Source: Phenylobacterium sp. (GTDB lineage Bacteria; Pseudomonadota; Alphaproteobacteria; Caulobacterales; Caulobacteraceae). From it: DNA of 64,000 nt. The translations under genes and the position numbers were made by a program. Below, piece by piece: positions 20,376 through 29,973 of this stretch; position 1 is the first letter of the stretch; each line of letters opens with the position of its first letter. The notes beneath the pieces were generated by a model. That model had not been told where the DNA came from. It saw only the letters and a program-made list of their open reading frames with translations, and searched no databases. The stretch is from the NCBI GenBank assembly GCA_020401865.1, contig JADCAS010000008.1, positions 1-64,000 on the forward strand, read 5' to 3'.

Positions 20376-21647
20376 TCAGCTCATCCTGAAGCGGATCGGC
20401 ACCGACTTGGGGCCGCAGACGAAGTTGGCGACCATGTTGCGGGGCGCGCCGTCCAGCTCCACGGCCTCGAGGCGGGGCAGGAGTTCCTCCCAGAGGATGC
20501 GCATCTCCATCCGCGCCAGGTGCTGGCCCAGGCAGACATGGGCGCCGTAACCGAAGGCCACGTGCTTGTTGGGGCTGCGGGTGACGTCGAACCGGAAGGG
20601 GTCGGCGAACTGGGCCTCGTCCCGGTTGCCCGAGGGGTAGCAGAGCATCATCCAGTCGCCCTGGGCGATCTTCTTCCCCGCCAGCTCGGCGTCGGCGGTG
20701 GCGGTGCGCATGAAGTGCTTCACCGGCGTCACCCAGCGGATGGACTCCTCCACCAGGCCGGGGATCAGGGCGGGGTCGGCCTTGACCTTCCGGAACTGGT
20801 CCGGGTTCTCGGCCAGGGCCCACAGGGCGCCGGCGGTGGTGGAAGAGGTGGTGTCGTGCCCGGCGGTGGCGGCGATGATGTAGTAGCTCATGGCCTCCAG
20901 GTGGCCGAGGGGCGCGCCGTTCACCTGGCCGTTGGCGATCACGCTGGCGAGGTCGTCGCGGGGCTTGACCCGGCGGTCCTCGGTGATGCCGTTGAAGTAC
21001 ATCATGAAGTCCATGACCACGGACTGGATGGTGTCGACGCCGTCGGCGTTCCGGCTCATCTCCTCGCCGGTCCGGTTGACGTCCGGGTCGGCGCTGCCGA
21101 ACAGCTCCTGGGTCAGCTTGAGCATGCGCGGCTCGTCCGCTTCCGGCACGCCGATCACCTCCATGATGACGTGCAGGGGATAGAGGAAGGCCACGTCCCG
21201 GGCGAAGTCGCAGCGGTCGCCGTGCTCGGCCATGCGGTCGATGAAGCCCCGGGCGATCTCGCGGATCCGCTCCTCCAGCTTGCGCAGGTTCTGAGGCATG
21301 AACCAGCCCTGGGTCAGGCGCCGGTAGGCCATGTGGTCGGGGTTGTCCATCTGGACCAGGGAGCGGACCAGGTGGGGGCTGCCACCCATCATCTCGCGCA
21401 CCTTCCGGTCGGCCTCGATGGTGGTCAGGGTCGCCGACCGGTCGCCGTTGTGGAACAGCTCGTTCTGGCGCTCCACTTCCAGGATGTCGGCGTGGCGGGT
21501 GACCACCCAGAAGGGATCGAACCCCTCCGGCTGGGCCTGCTCCAGCGGGGCCTCCCGCCGCAGGTAGGCGAAGGCGTCGTCTATGCGCTTGCCGTCGGCA
21601 TAGGCGCGGGGGTCGACAATAGTCTGGGCGATATCCTGGGCGATCAC
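20376..21647 (-). CDS. Cytochrome P450
   Basis: 423 residues of a soluble class I bacterial P450. Helix I motif AGHDTTSSTTAGALWAL (oxygen activation), ExxR in LVEESIRWVTP, and the heme loop FGYGAHVCLGQHLARME with Cys372 as ligand. The substrate is unknown; overall it resembles alphaproteobacterial P450s acting on terpenoid, steroid or alkyl substrates. The start is GTG at 21647 (VIAQDIAQTIVDPRAYADG); the open frame beyond runs into the repeat region. Rubredoxin and DUF1272 follow directly. Confidence 0.95.
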   Translation of the reverse strand: MIAQDIAQTIVDPRAYADGKRIDDAFAYLRREAPLEQAQPEGFDPFWVVTRHADILEVERQNELFHNGDRSATLTTIEADRKVREMMGGSPHLVRSLVQMDNPDHMAYRRLTQGWFMPQNLRKLEERIREIARGFIDRMAEHGDRCDFARDVAFLYPLHVIMEVIGVPEADEPRMLKLTQELFGSADPDVNRTGEEMSRNADGVDTIQSVVMDFMMYFNGITEDRRVKPRDDLASVIANGQVNGAPLGHLEAMSYYIIAATAGHDTTSSTTAGALWALAENPDQFRKVKADPALIPGLVEESIRWVTPVKHFMRTATADAELAGKKIAQGDWMMLCYPSGNRDEAQFADPFRFDVTRSPNKHVAFGYGAHVCLGQHLARMEMRILWEELLPRLEAVELDGAPRNMVANFVCGPKSVPIRFRMS

Positions 21648-21749
21648 GGGGCGGCTCCCTGAGCGAGTCCTGGGGCCCGGAGGCGGACCCGGCGGGACCA
21701 TTTCACCAAGTGAGCGGCCGTTCAACAAGGGTCGATCCGGAGGGGCTTT

Positions 21750-21857
21750 TGACCCCCTCCGTCCCGCTTCGCGGTCCACCTCCCCCTGGGGGGAGGAATG
21801 ACCCAGCAATTGCTCCCCCAAGGGGGAGCTGTCGGCGAAGCCGACTGGGGGGGTCAG
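21750..21857. repeat. ~110-bp hairpin repeat element
   Basis: Copy in the 6.4-kb orientation: begins GACCCCCTCCGTCCCGC, has CACCTCCCCC/GGGGGGAGG, then GCTCCCCC/GGGGGAGC, a GTCGGC/GCCGAC hairpin, and ends GGGGGGGTC. It lies upstream of the P450 start and downstream of the TauE-like gene. It is the last copy I can find in the window. Confidence 0.85.
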
Positions 21858-21899
21858 CGGCGCACGGGTATCGTGAAACCCGGGTAGCCGGGCCCGACC

Positions 21900-22592
21900 T
21901 CAGGCTGGCGGAAGGCACAGGCCCGGCGCGGCGCCGGCCGGCCAGACCAGGGTGGCCAGGGCGAAGGCGATGAGCGCGCCGCCGGCCGCGAGCCTCAGGG
22001 CGGGTCGCGCCCCCGCCCGGACAAGGCTGGACGCGCCCAGAGCCGTGGCCGTCACCGAGGGCAGGACCCCGACAGCGAAGCCGGCCATGACCAGGGCGCC
22101 GCGGCCCGGGGTTCCCGCCAGCAGAGCGTAGAGCAGGGCCGCGTAGACCATGCCGCAGGGGATCAGGCCCCAGGCCAGGCCCGCCGCCGTCGCCGCCAGG
22201 CCGCGCGCCGAGCGCCGGGCCTTCAGCATCCAGCGCCCGAGGGGCTGGAACAGGCGACCCAGGATGGCCGGGGAGGGGACGAGGCCCATCAGGCCGAGCG
22301 CCGTCCAGATGAGGACGGCGGCGCTGACCTTCTGCAGGATGCCGAAGGCCTCGGCCAGGTCGAGGGCGCCGTAGAGCCCGGCGCCCGCCCAGCCCAGGGC
22401 CGCCCCCGCGGCCATGTAACCCGCCGCCTTGCCGGCCTGGGCCTGGAGAAGGGCGACCAGCCGCCCGCCGGCTCCCGCCTCCGGCGCCGTCGCCAGGGCG
22501 ATGGAGGCGGCGATCCCGCCGCACATGCCGGCGCAGTGCAGGCTGGAGGCGAGGCCCAGCAGGAGGCCGCCGCCGAAATCCAGGGTGATCAT
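21900..22592 (-). CDS. Sulfite exporter TauE/SafE (DsbD-like) family membrane protein
   Basis: 230 residues with about six membrane segments. The opening GLASSLHCAGMCGGIAASIAL is typical of the COG2836 'TauE/SafE' group related to DsbD/CcdA transporters. The CxxxC pair in HCAGMCG could bind metal or relay thiols. Members often occur with cytochrome oxidase assembly genes, which are not seen here. The name sulfite exporter is not experimentally supported for this group. Confidence 0.87.
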   Translation of the reverse strand: MITLDFGGGLLLGLASSLHCAGMCGGIAASIALATAPEAGAGGRLVALLQAQAGKAAGYMAAGAALGWAGAGLYGALDLAEAFGILQKVSAAVLIWTALGLMGLVPSPAILGRLFQPLGRWMLKARRSARGLAATAAGLAWGLIPCGMVYAALLYALLAGTPGRGALVMAGFAVGVLPSVTATALGASSLVRAGARPALRLAAGGALIAFALATLVWPAGAAPGLCLPPA

Positions 22593-22636
22593 GCTCCGCC
22601 TCGCCGCCGGCCGTCCGGTGCTGCTATAGAGGCCCC

Positions 22637-23134
22637 ATGGCCGAAGCCTTCAACTCCGTAGAACTCCCCGTGGACAAGGCCGCGCGCTACGCCGCCCTGG
22701 CCGATGAGGTCGCCTCCGTCCTGGAGGGCGAGCCCGATCGGACCGCCCGCATGGCCGTGGTGGCCGGCATGCTGGCCCAATCCTTTCCGCACTTCTTCTG
22801 GACAGGCTTCTACCGGGTCGATCCCGAGCGGCCGGACGAGCTGGTCCTGGGTCCCTACCAGGGCACGTTAGGCTGCCTTCGCATTCCCTTCGGCAAGGGG
22901 GTCTGCGGGACGGCGGCCCAGCGCCGCGAGACGGTGGTCGTCGAGGACGTTCATGCCTTCCCCGGCCATATCGCCTGCGACTCCCGTTCCGCCAGCGAGA
23001 TCGTCTGCCCGGTCTTCGACGCCGCCGGGGCGCTGATCGCCATCCTGGATGTCGACGCCGAGATCCCGGCGGCCTTCGATGCGACCGACGCTGAGGGCCT
23101 GAATCGCATCCTGGCGCAGACATTCTCGGCCTGA
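22637..23134 (+). CDS. msrC: Free methionine-(R)-sulfoxide reductase (GAF domain)
   Basis: 165 residues, a single GAF domain. It reduces free Met-R-sulfoxide, protecting against oxidation. The three family cysteines are in place (C80 in LGCLRI, C90 in GKGVCGTAA, C114 in HIACDS), at the spacing of the E. coli enzyme (84/94/118). FFWTGFYRVDPE and ILDVDAEIPAAFD are further signatures. It is divergent from the TauE-like gene with 44 bp between starts. Confidence 0.93.
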   Translation: MAEAFNSVELPVDKAARYAALADEVASVLEGEPDRTARMAVVAGMLAQSFPHFFWTGFYRVDPERPDELVLGPYQGTLGCLRIPFGKGVCGTAAQRRETVVVEDVHAFPGHIACDSRSASEIVCPVFDAAGALIAILDVDAEIPAAFDATDAEGLNRILAQTFSA

Positions 23135-23242
23135 ACCCGCCACCCGCGGTTCGGAACGGCTTGGCTTCCCCCGCGTCCGGGGCCTATGGTCCCGCCCCGA
23201 TGCGGCCCGGGATCGCCCGGGCGCGAGAATGGGAGCGAAGAC

Positions 23243-24415
23243 ATGGCCGAGGCCTATATCGTTGCGGCGGGTCGCACCGCCGGCGGCCGCAAGGGCGGCA
23301 AGCTGAAGGACTGGCATCCGACGGACCTTGCGGCCGTCGTGCTGAACGACCTGGTGGACCGCACGTCCATCGACCCGGCCGCCATCGAGGACGTGGTCAT
23401 GGGCTGCGTGATGCAGGTGGGCGAGCAGTCCACCAACGTGGCGCGCAACGCCGTGCTGGCCTCCAAGCTGCCCGAGAGCGTGCCCGCCACCAGCGTCGAC
23501 CGGCAGTGCGGCTCGTCCCAGCAGGCCCTGCAGTTCGCCGCCCAGGCGGTGATGTCCGGCACCATGGACGTGGTGATCGCGGCGGGCGTCGAAAGCATGA
23601 GCCGCGTGCCGATGGGCCTGTCGGTCTCCCTGCCGGCCCAGAACGGCTTTGGCGTGCCCAAGAGCCCCTGGCAGGAAGAGCGCTATCCCGGCATCCAGTT
23701 CTCCCAGTTCATGGGCGCGGAAATGGTCGCCGAGAAGTACAACCTGACCAAGGACCAGCTGGACGAGTACAGCTACCGCAGCCACCAGCGCGCCATCGCG
23801 GCGACCCAGGCCGGCGCCTTCAAGGACGAGATCATCGGCGTCGAGATCAAGGACGCCGACGGCAAGACCGTGATCCACACCGTGGACGAGGGCATCCGCT
23901 TCGACGCCAGCCTCGACGGCATCCGCGGCGTGAAGCTGCTGCGTGAGGGCGGCCGGATCACGGCGGCCTCCTCCAGCCAGATCTGCGACGGCGCCTCGGG
24001 CGTCATGGTGGTCTCGGAGCGCGCCCTGAAGGAGCACAACCTGACGCCCTTGGCCCGCATCCACCACCTGTCGGTGATGGGCCATGACCCGGTGATCATG
24101 CTGGAAGCCCCGCTTCCGGCCACCGAGCGCGCCCTGAAGAAGGCCGGCATGAAGGTTGAGGACATCGATGTCTTCGAGGTCAACGAAGCCTTCGCCTCCG
24201 TGCCCGTCGCCTACCTGCAGCGCCTCGGCGTCGATCCCGACAAGCTGAACGTCAACGGCGGCGCCATCGCCCTGGGCCACCCCCTCGGCGCCTCGGGCAC
24301 CAAGCTGATGGCCACCCTGCTCAACGCCCTGAAGGGCAAGGGCGGTCGCTACGGCCTTCAGACCATGTGCGAAGGCGGCGGTCTGGCCAACGTGACCATC
24401 ATCGAGCGCCTGTAA
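23243..24415 (+). CDS. Thiolase (acetyl-CoA acetyltransferase family)
   Basis: 390 residues. Catalytic Cys89 lies in [13 protein letters not shown], the His in [15 protein letters not shown], and the second Cys in [11 protein letters not shown]. Complete thiolase N and C domains. It either degrades 3-ketoacyl-CoA or makes acetoacetyl-CoA; the 'SQQAL' form fits the FadA/lipid-transfer side of the family more than PhaA. ATG 23243 follows GGGAGCGA. The SDR gene starts 7 bp after its stop, so they form an operon. Confidence 0.95.
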   Translation: MAEAYIVAAGRTAGGRKGGKLKDWHPTDLAAVVLNDLVDRTSIDPAAIEDVVMGCVMQVGEQSTNVARNAVLASKLPESVPATSVDRQCGSSQQALQFAAQAVMSGTMDVVIAAGVESMSRVPMGLSVSLPAQNGFGVPKSPWQEERYPGIQFSQFMGAEMVAEKYNLTKDQLDEYSYRSHQRAIAATQAGAFKDEIIGVEIKDADGKTVIHTVDEGIRFDASLDGIRGVKLLREGGRITAASSSQICDGASGVMVVSERALKEHNLTPLARIHHLSVMGHDPVIMLEAPLPATERALKKAGMKVEDIDVFEVNEAFASVPVAYLQRLGVDPDKLNVNGGAIALGHPLGASGTKLMATLLNALKGKGGRYGLQTMCEGGGLANVTIIERL

Positions 24416-24422
24416 GGCGCCG

Positions 24423-25121
24423 GTGACCGGCAGGCGGATCGTCGTCACGGGGGCCTTCGGGACCCTCGGCGCCGCGGTGGCGAAGGCCGCCGCGGCCGGC
24501 GGCGAGCGCCTCGCCCTCCTGGACTTCGCGCCCGCGCCCCCGGACGGCCTCGTCGCCGACTGCGGGCCGGGCGCCGTTTTCCTTCCCGGGGTCGACCTGA
24601 CCGACCCTGCCGCAGCTTCCAGGGCCATGGACGCCGCTGCGGCCGGACTGGGCGGGATCGACGCCCTCCTGAACATCGCCGGCGGCTTCGCCTGGGAGAC
24701 CCTCGACGGGGGTGATCCTGCGACCTGGGACCGGCTCTATCGGATGAACGTGGCGACGGCGTCCAACGCCTGCCGCGCCGCCCTGCCGCACCTGCGGGCC
24801 TCCCCGGCGGGACGGATCGTCAATGTCGGGGCCAACGCCGCCCTGCGCTCCGGCGCCGGCATGGGCGCCTACGCCGCGTCCAAGGCCGGGGTCCACCGCC
24901 TGACCGAGAGCCTGGCCGAGGAGCTGAAGGGCGACCGGATCACGGTCAACGCCGTCCTGCCCTCGATCCTCGACACCCCGGCCAACCGGGCGGACATGCC
25001 CAAGGCGGACCCCGCCCTTTGGGTCTCGCCGACCGAGCTTTCCGCCGTCATCCTCTTTCTCGCCTCCGAGCCGGCCTCCGCCGTGACCGGGGCCCTGGTG
25101 CCGGTGATGGGACGGGTTTGA
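24423..25121 (+). CDS. Short-chain dehydrogenase/reductase
   Basis: 232 residues starting at GTG 24423. Classical SDR: nucleotide motif VTGAFGTLGAAVA, LNIAGG (the NAG-type motif, here with Ile), and the YAASKAGVHRLTESLAEEL active site with Tyr and Lys. It probably reduces or oxidises an acyl or hydroxy-acyl substrate with NAD(P)H. The tight link with the thiolase suggests a shared acyl-CoA pathway. Confidence 0.92.
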   Translation: MTGRRIVVTGAFGTLGAAVAKAAAAGGERLALLDFAPAPPDGLVADCGPGAVFLPGVDLTDPAAASRAMDAAAAGLGGIDALLNIAGGFAWETLDGGDPATWDRLYRMNVATASNACRAALPHLRASPAGRIVNVGANAALRSGAGMGAYAASKAGVHRLTESLAEELKGDRITVNAVLPSILDTPANRADMPKADPALWVSPTELSAVILFLASEPASAVTGALVPVMGRV

Positions 25122-25198
25122 ATACCCGGTAGGCGCCTTTTTTCTGGCCCTTGAGGTCTTTGCGCGTCAGACTCACCAGCCGGGAGGAGTTACCCCTC

Positions 25199-27280
25199 AT
25201 GCTTGCGCCTGTTCTTGCGGCCGTCTCGGCCCTTTCTCTCGCTGAGCCCGAGACCGCATCCCCTGGGGCGCCGCCACCCGAGGCGACGGCCCAGCTGGCC
25301 GAGCGCGGTGTGATCTCCTATCCCCCCTCCTTCTTCGCCGAAGTGGGCCCGTCCACCGCCCTCGATATGGTTCAGCGACTGCCCGGCTTCTCCTTCGACC
25401 GGGGCGCGGCGGTGCGGGGCCTTTCCGGAGCGGGCGGCAACGTGCTGATCGATGGCGAGCCGCCGGTCTCGAAGAACGACTCTCTGGAAGAGATCCTCCG
25501 GCGGATCCCTGTGTCTTCCGTCCTTCGCATCGATGTCATCCGCGGGGGCGCGCCCGGCATCGACATGCAGGGCCGGACCGTGATCGCCAACGTCATCCGC
25601 AAGTCTTCGGCCGGCCTGAAGGGCGCCTTCGTCTGGACGATGTGGCCCATCTCGGACGGTCGGTTCTTCTTTGGTCCAAGGGGCGAGTTGCAATGGCGTG
25701 AGGGTCAACGACTGGTCGAGCTCTCGTTTGTGATCGGCAAGGGCCCCCAGGAAATGGCCGGGGACGGGACCCGGATCCGGGTCGACGCCAACGGAAACAC
25801 GCTGATCCGCTCCAAGATCGACAACGACGCCCAGGGATCCCGCCGGTGGCTGGTCGGCGCCTATGAGACGCCCTTGGCCGGGGGGCGGCTCAGGCTTAAC
25901 GGCGCCTATATCGGTGGGGATGCGGACGGCGAGTACTACGACAAGATCACTTATCCGTCCGTCTACCGGGAGTTTCAGTACTTCGCCGAGGACCGCGCGC
26001 AGAGCGAGCTGGGCCTGCGCTGGAACCGGCGCGCGGGACCCAACCAGCTGGATCTTGTGGCCTTCCAGCAGTGGAACAAGACGGACAACTACGCCCGGTT
26101 CGACAGCCCGACCCTCAATCGCCTCTTCCGGAATGAGAAGGACGTTTCGGAGACAGTCGGTCGGGTCCACTTCCGACGGACGGCCAGCCCGACGCTGAAC
26201 CTGGAGGTCGGGATTGAAGGGGCGTTGAACACGCTGGATTCCGTCACGAGTCTCAGGATCAACAATGGCCTTGTTCCCCTGCCCGCCGCCAATGTGACCG
26301 TGGAGGAGAGACGCGGCGAGGCCTTCGCGGTCGCCGTGGTTCGCGCCTCGCCCCAGCTGGCCTTCGAGTTCGGGCTCCGACACGAGGCCTCCACGGTCAC
26401 GTCATCCGGCGATGTGGCGCTTGAAAAGTCTCTGTCTTTCACCAAGCCCCGGGTGACGGTCACCTGGTCGCCCATGGAGTCCCTTCAGGTCCGTGCGCGC
26501 ATCGAACGGGAGGTCACCCAGCTCAACTTCGACGACTTCGTCGCGAACAACAGCGTCACCCAGACAGGGGCCGTCGCCGCCGGCAATCCGGACCTGTCTC
26601 CGATGCAGGCCTGGGTGGGCGAGCTTGCCATCGAACGCCGGTTCCTCAAGAGCGGGGTCTTCACCGTCACCCTGCGTCGGTCTGAGCTGAAGGACGTCAT
26701 CGACCGGGCGCCGGTCTATCTCGGCAGCGTCGTCGCCGACGCCCCGGCGAACATCGGCGACGGATGGCGCAACGAGTTGCAGGTCAGCCTCAGCACGCCG
26801 CTGGACGGCATCGGCCTCAAGCAGGCGACCCTCAAGGCCCAGGCGTCCCTGCGCCAGACGGAGGTCACCGACCCCACGACCGGCCGGCCGCGACCAATCT
26901 CGGCCCTGCAGATCTTTGGTCCACCCCCCCAGATCTCCGCCGTCCGCGAACACGAGTGGGAGCTTCATTACACTCAGGACCTGCCGTACTTCCGGTCGAC
27001 CTGGGGCTTCGACATCTTCGGCCCCTATATCGACCGGTACTATCGGCTGACCGAGATCGAGACCCTCAAGAGCGGGGTCGTCATTCAGATCTTCGGGGAA
27101 TGGAAGGCCCAGCCCGACCTGTCGCTGCGGGTGGAGCTGCAATCCCTCGTCCGCGACACGACGCGGGTCCGCGACGTCTGGTCGGGTCCGCGCAATACGG
27201 CGCCCCTGCAGTACAGGGACTTTCGCGACCTGCAGTACGACGGGGCCATCCAGTTCCGGTTGAGGAAGACCTTCGGCTGA
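25199..27280 (+). CDS. TonB-dependent receptor-like outer-membrane protein
   Basis: 693 residues. A short hydrophobic leader is followed by a plug domain (ALDMVQRLPGFSFDRGAAVRG, NVLIDGEPPVSK, VLRIDVIRGGAPGIDMQG) and a long C-terminal barrel of alternating strands ending in FRLRKTFG with a terminal aromatic segment. It fits the Caulobacterales group of TonB-dependent receptors with the 'GVISYPPSFFAE' start. Ligand unknown. GGGAGGAG precedes the ATG at 25199; an upstream in-frame start at 25151 is less likely. Confidence 0.85.
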   Translation: MLAPVLAAVSALSLAEPETASPGAPPPEATAQLAERGVISYPPSFFAEVGPSTALDMVQRLPGFSFDRGAAVRGLSGAGGNVLIDGEPPVSKNDSLEEILRRIPVSSVLRIDVIRGGAPGIDMQGRTVIANVIRKSSAGLKGAFVWTMWPISDGRFFFGPRGELQWREGQRLVELSFVIGKGPQEMAGDGTRIRVDANGNTLIRSKIDNDAQGSRRWLVGAYETPLAGGRLRLNGAYIGGDADGEYYDKITYPSVYREFQYFAEDRAQSELGLRWNRRAGPNQLDLVAFQQWNKTDNYARFDSPTLNRLFRNEKDVSETVGRVHFRRTASPTLNLEVGIEGALNTLDSVTSLRINNGLVPLPAANVTVEERRGEAFAVAVVRASPQLAFEFGLRHEASTVTSSGDVALEKSLSFTKPRVTVTWSPMESLQVRARIEREVTQLNFDDFVANNSVTQTGAVAAGNPDLSPMQAWVGELAIERRFLKSGVFTVTLRRSELKDVIDRAPVYLGSVVADAPANIGDGWRNELQVSLSTPLDGIGLKQATLKAQASLRQTEVTDPTTGRPRPISALQIFGPPPQISAVREHEWELHYTQDLPYFRSTWGFDIFGPYIDRYYRLTEIETLKSGVVIQIFGEWKAQPDLSLRVELQSLVRDTTRVRDVWSGPRNTAPLQYRDFRDLQYDGAIQFRLRKTFG

Positions 27281-27292
27281 CGTCCCGGCGGA

Positions 27293-28606
27293 TCAGGGCC
27301 GCTTGGGCGCCACCCGCCAGATCGCCTTGCCCGCGTCATCCGCCACAAGGAGGGCGCCGGTCCGGTCCACGGCCACGCCGACCGGACGCCCCCGGGTCTT
27401 TCCGTCGTCAGTCAGGAAGCCATCGAGGAAGATCTCCGGCGGTCCCGAAGGCCTGCCGTTGACAAAGGGCACGAAGACCACCCTGTAGCCGTTCAGGGGC
27501 TTGCGGTTCCAGGACCCATGCTGTCCGACGAAGGCGCCTCCCCTGTACTTCTCGGGGAAGTCTCCGGACCGATAGAAAGCCAGTCCCAGCGAGGCGGTGT
27601 GCGGACCGAGGGCGTAGTCCGGCTTCAGCGCCTTCGCCACCAGGTCCGGACGCTGGGGCTGGACGCGCTCGTCGACGATCTGGCCGAAATAGCTGTAGGG
27701 CCAGCCATAGAATCCGCCGTCCCGGACGCTGGTCATGTAGTCCGGAGGAAGATCAGGGCCCATTTCATCGCGCTCGTTGACCGCGGTCCAAAGGGCGCCG
27801 GTGACGGGCTCGAAGTCCAGCCCGACCGGGTTGCGAAGTCCGGTGGCGAACAGCCGACCGGTGCGCGTGGCGGGATCGATCGCCCAGATGGCGGCGCGTC
27901 CTGCCTCCTCTTCCATGCCAAATTCCGCGATGTTGGAGTTGGATCCCACCGTGGCGTAGAGGGTCTTGCCGTCCGGGCTGGCGAGCACCGTCTTGGTCCA
28001 GTGGTGATTGCGGCCGGCGGGCAGGTCGAAGATCCGCTCCGGCTCGCCGGTGGCCTGGGTGTCCCCCGTCCGGTAGGGCAGGCGCACTATGCCGTCGTCC
28101 TGGGCCACGTAGAGGTTCTCGCCCACAAGGGTCATGCCGAAGGGCCGGCGGATGTTCTCGGCGAAGAGGGTCCGCACTTCCGCGAGACCATCTCCGTCGG
28201 AGTCGCGGAGCAGGGTGATCCGGTTCGGGCTCGTGCGCTGGATGGCGCCGGCCTGGCCCATCAGCAGGTTGGCGACCCGGTCTCGGAAACCTGGCTTGCC
28301 CTTCTTCTCCGAAGAGGACTCGGCCACCAGAACGTCGCCGTTGGGCAGGACCAGGAGCCACCGCGGGTGGGCCAGGGCCCCGGCGAAGCGTGTGACTTCG
28401 AACCCTTCCGGCGCTCGGGGGGCTTCCGACCCCTGCCAGCCGACAGGCTGGGCGATGCCGATCTGCGGCACGATCGACCGGGTCGGCGGCGGCAGGCGCG
28501 GGTCGGGCCCGAAGCCGGCCAGCGGGTCCGGGGAGCCCCCGGCGGAACAGGCGGCGAGGAAGAGGGCGGCGCCCAGGGCGCATCGCCGGACGGTCCGGGT
28601 GATCAT
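27293..28606 (-). CDS. Sorbosone dehydrogenase-like (PQQ-type) beta-propeller lipoprotein
   Basis: 437 residues with a lipobox (FLAACSAGG), so lipid-anchored in the envelope. The rest is a six-bladed propeller like glucose/sorbosone dehydrogenases: FEVTRFAGALAHPRWLLVLPNGDVLVAES, RNHHWTKTVLASPDGKTLYATVGSNSN, GLRNPVGLDFEPVTGALWTAVNERDEMG, and HGSWNRKPLNGYRVVFVPF. AGGAG precedes the ATG at 28606. Sugar oxidation with PQQ is inferred from the family. It converges with the receptor, 12 bp between stops. Confidence 0.9.
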   Translation of the reverse strand: MITRTVRRCALGAALFLAACSAGGSPDPLAGFGPDPRLPPPTRSIVPQIGIAQPVGWQGSEAPRAPEGFEVTRFAGALAHPRWLLVLPNGDVLVAESSSEKKGKPGFRDRVANLLMGQAGAIQRTSPNRITLLRDSDGDGLAEVRTLFAENIRRPFGMTLVGENLYVAQDDGIVRLPYRTGDTQATGEPERIFDLPAGRNHHWTKTVLASPDGKTLYATVGSNSNIAEFGMEEEAGRAAIWAIDPATRTGRLFATGLRNPVGLDFEPVTGALWTAVNERDEMGPDLPPDYMTSVRDGGFYGWPYSYFGQIVDERVQPQRPDLVAKALKPDYALGPHTASLGLAFYRSGDFPEKYRGGAFVGQHGSWNRKPLNGYRVVFVPFVNGRPSGPPEIFLDGFLTDDGKTRGRPVGVAVDRTGALLVADDAGKAIWRVAPKRP

Positions 28607-28743
28607 GCTGTCATCTCCTGCAGCCGCCATCTTCACCCGTCGGATGACTGTCGCCAAGGGCCCGTTGACGTCGGAAGGGAAGCGGAAGAGTCTCAGGCTC
28701 AGAGACCGGTCGATCCTACGGCTGGCGTCTATGGGAGGGAAAC

Positions 28744-29139
28744 ATGCCGATCGAACTCAGGCTTCTTGTCTATTCAACCGTTCTGCTTCTGGTTCTTGTC
28801 CTCATCCAGACGGTTGCGGGTGTCCGCGCCAAGGGAGCCCAGGTCATGGCCGACTCCCGGGACGGGCTCAGTCCGCCGGAAGGCTTTCATGCCCGCGCCC
28901 TGCGGGTGGTGGACAACCACCGCGAGGGCCTGATCCTGTTTGCGCCGCTGATCCTCGTTGCGGCGATGACCGGGGCCCTGGGAGCCACGACGGCTCTCGG
29001 CGCCAAGCTGTTCTTCTATTCGAGACTCGCCCACGCGGTGGTCTACCTGCTGGGCATACCGAGAATCCGCCCCTTGTTCTGGCTGGTGGGGCTGGTCGGG
29101 ACCCTGATGGTCCTGGCCGCAGTGCTCGGGCTGGCCTGA
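28744..29139 (+). CDS. MAPEG family membrane protein
   Basis: 131 residues, four membrane helices. RALRVVDNHREGLILFAPLILVAA and SRLAHAVVYLLGIP are the MAPEG signatures (eicosanoid and glutathione metabolism family). Bacterial members have mostly unknown roles. GGGAGG lies just before the ATG. Divergent from the propeller lipoprotein. Confidence 0.9.
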   Translation: MPIELRLLVYSTVLLLVLVLIQTVAGVRAKGAQVMADSRDGLSPPEGFHARALRVVDNHREGLILFAPLILVAAMTGALGATTALGAKLFFYSRLAHAVVYLLGIPRIRPLFWLVGLVGTLMVLAAVLGLA

Positions 29140-29270
29140 CCACCGAGGAAGCAGCGGCAAGCGGATCGGTTCATGGTCGCAGGTCTGCTCGGCAACCTGT
29201 CCAGAGTTGACCTCGCCCTGGAAGCAGCAAAGCATGACCAGCGGGCGGGCAGGTTCGCGGGAGAGAGTTG

Positions 29271-29891
29271 ATGACGTTCAAGACCGATCAGGAGGCGTTC
29301 TGGGCGGGAGGTTTTGGTGACGAATATGCCTCAAGGAACCAGGGCGAGACGCTCATCACCTCAAACGTGGTCCTGTTCGGGAACATGCTCCGGTCGGCGC
29401 CAGGGGTGAGGTCGGTTGTCGAGCTGGGATGCAACATCGGCCTGAACCTCCAGGCCCTGAACCGGATCGACCCGGAAATCGCGCTCTGCGGCTACGAGAT
29501 CAACGGGAACGCCGTGCAGAAGGCCCGAGACCTCGGGATCGCCGAGATCCACCATCAGACCATCATCGAGGCCATCCCGGCGGCGACGACCTATGACCTG
29601 GCCTTCACCAAGGGCGTCCTGATCCACATCCACCCGGACGAGCTGCCGCGAGTCTACGACAACCTCTTCGCGCTCTCCCGGCGCTATATCCTTGTCTGCG
29701 AGTACTACAACCCAAGCCCGGTGACGGTAAACTACCGAGGCAATGCCGATCGGCTGTTCAAACGGGACTTCGCGGGCGAGCTGATGGACCGCTTCGGCCT
29801 CAGCCTTGTCGACTACGGTTTCACCTACCGGCGGGATAATTACTTCCCACAGGACGACTGTAACTGGTTTCTTTTGGAGAAGCCTCTCTGA
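29271..29891 (+). CDS. Methyltransferase, pseudaminic acid biosynthesis-associated type
   Basis: 206 residues of a class I SAM methyltransferase. Motif I is VVELGCNIGLNLQAL, followed by LCGYEINGNAVQKARDLG and YDLAFTKGVLIHIHPDELP. The opening FKTDQEAFWAGGFGDEYASRN and the ending FPQDDCNWFLLEKPL match the TIGR03587 family, normally found in flagellin-glycosylation (pseudaminic or related sugar) clusters. No such cluster is nearby, so it is an orphan here. The ATG at 29271 follows GGGAGAGA; the TTG before it is ignored. Confidence 0.85.
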   Translation: MTFKTDQEAFWAGGFGDEYASRNQGETLITSNVVLFGNMLRSAPGVRSVVELGCNIGLNLQALNRIDPEIALCGYEINGNAVQKARDLGIAEIHHQTIIEAIPAATTYDLAFTKGVLIHIHPDELPRVYDNLFALSRRYILVCEYYNPSPVTVNYRGNADRLFKRDFAGELMDRFGLSLVDYGFTYRRDNYFPQDDCNWFLLEKPL

Positions 29892-29936
29892 GGAGAGGGG
29901 CCCCGGCGTCGCACTCTGACGTTGACGGGGCGAAGC

Positions 29937-29961
29937 CGGACCGGCGGTCACCGCCGGTCCG
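29937..29961. terminator. Strong hairpin between methyltransferase and HU genes
   Basis: An 11-bp perfect stem (CGGACCGGCGG / CCGCCGGTCCG) with a three-base loop lies in the convergent gap, 12 bp from the HU stop. There is no T run on either strand, so it is a stem-loop end rather than a textbook intrinsic terminator. Confidence 0.6.
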
Positions 29962-29973
29962 CGACGCGTATCC

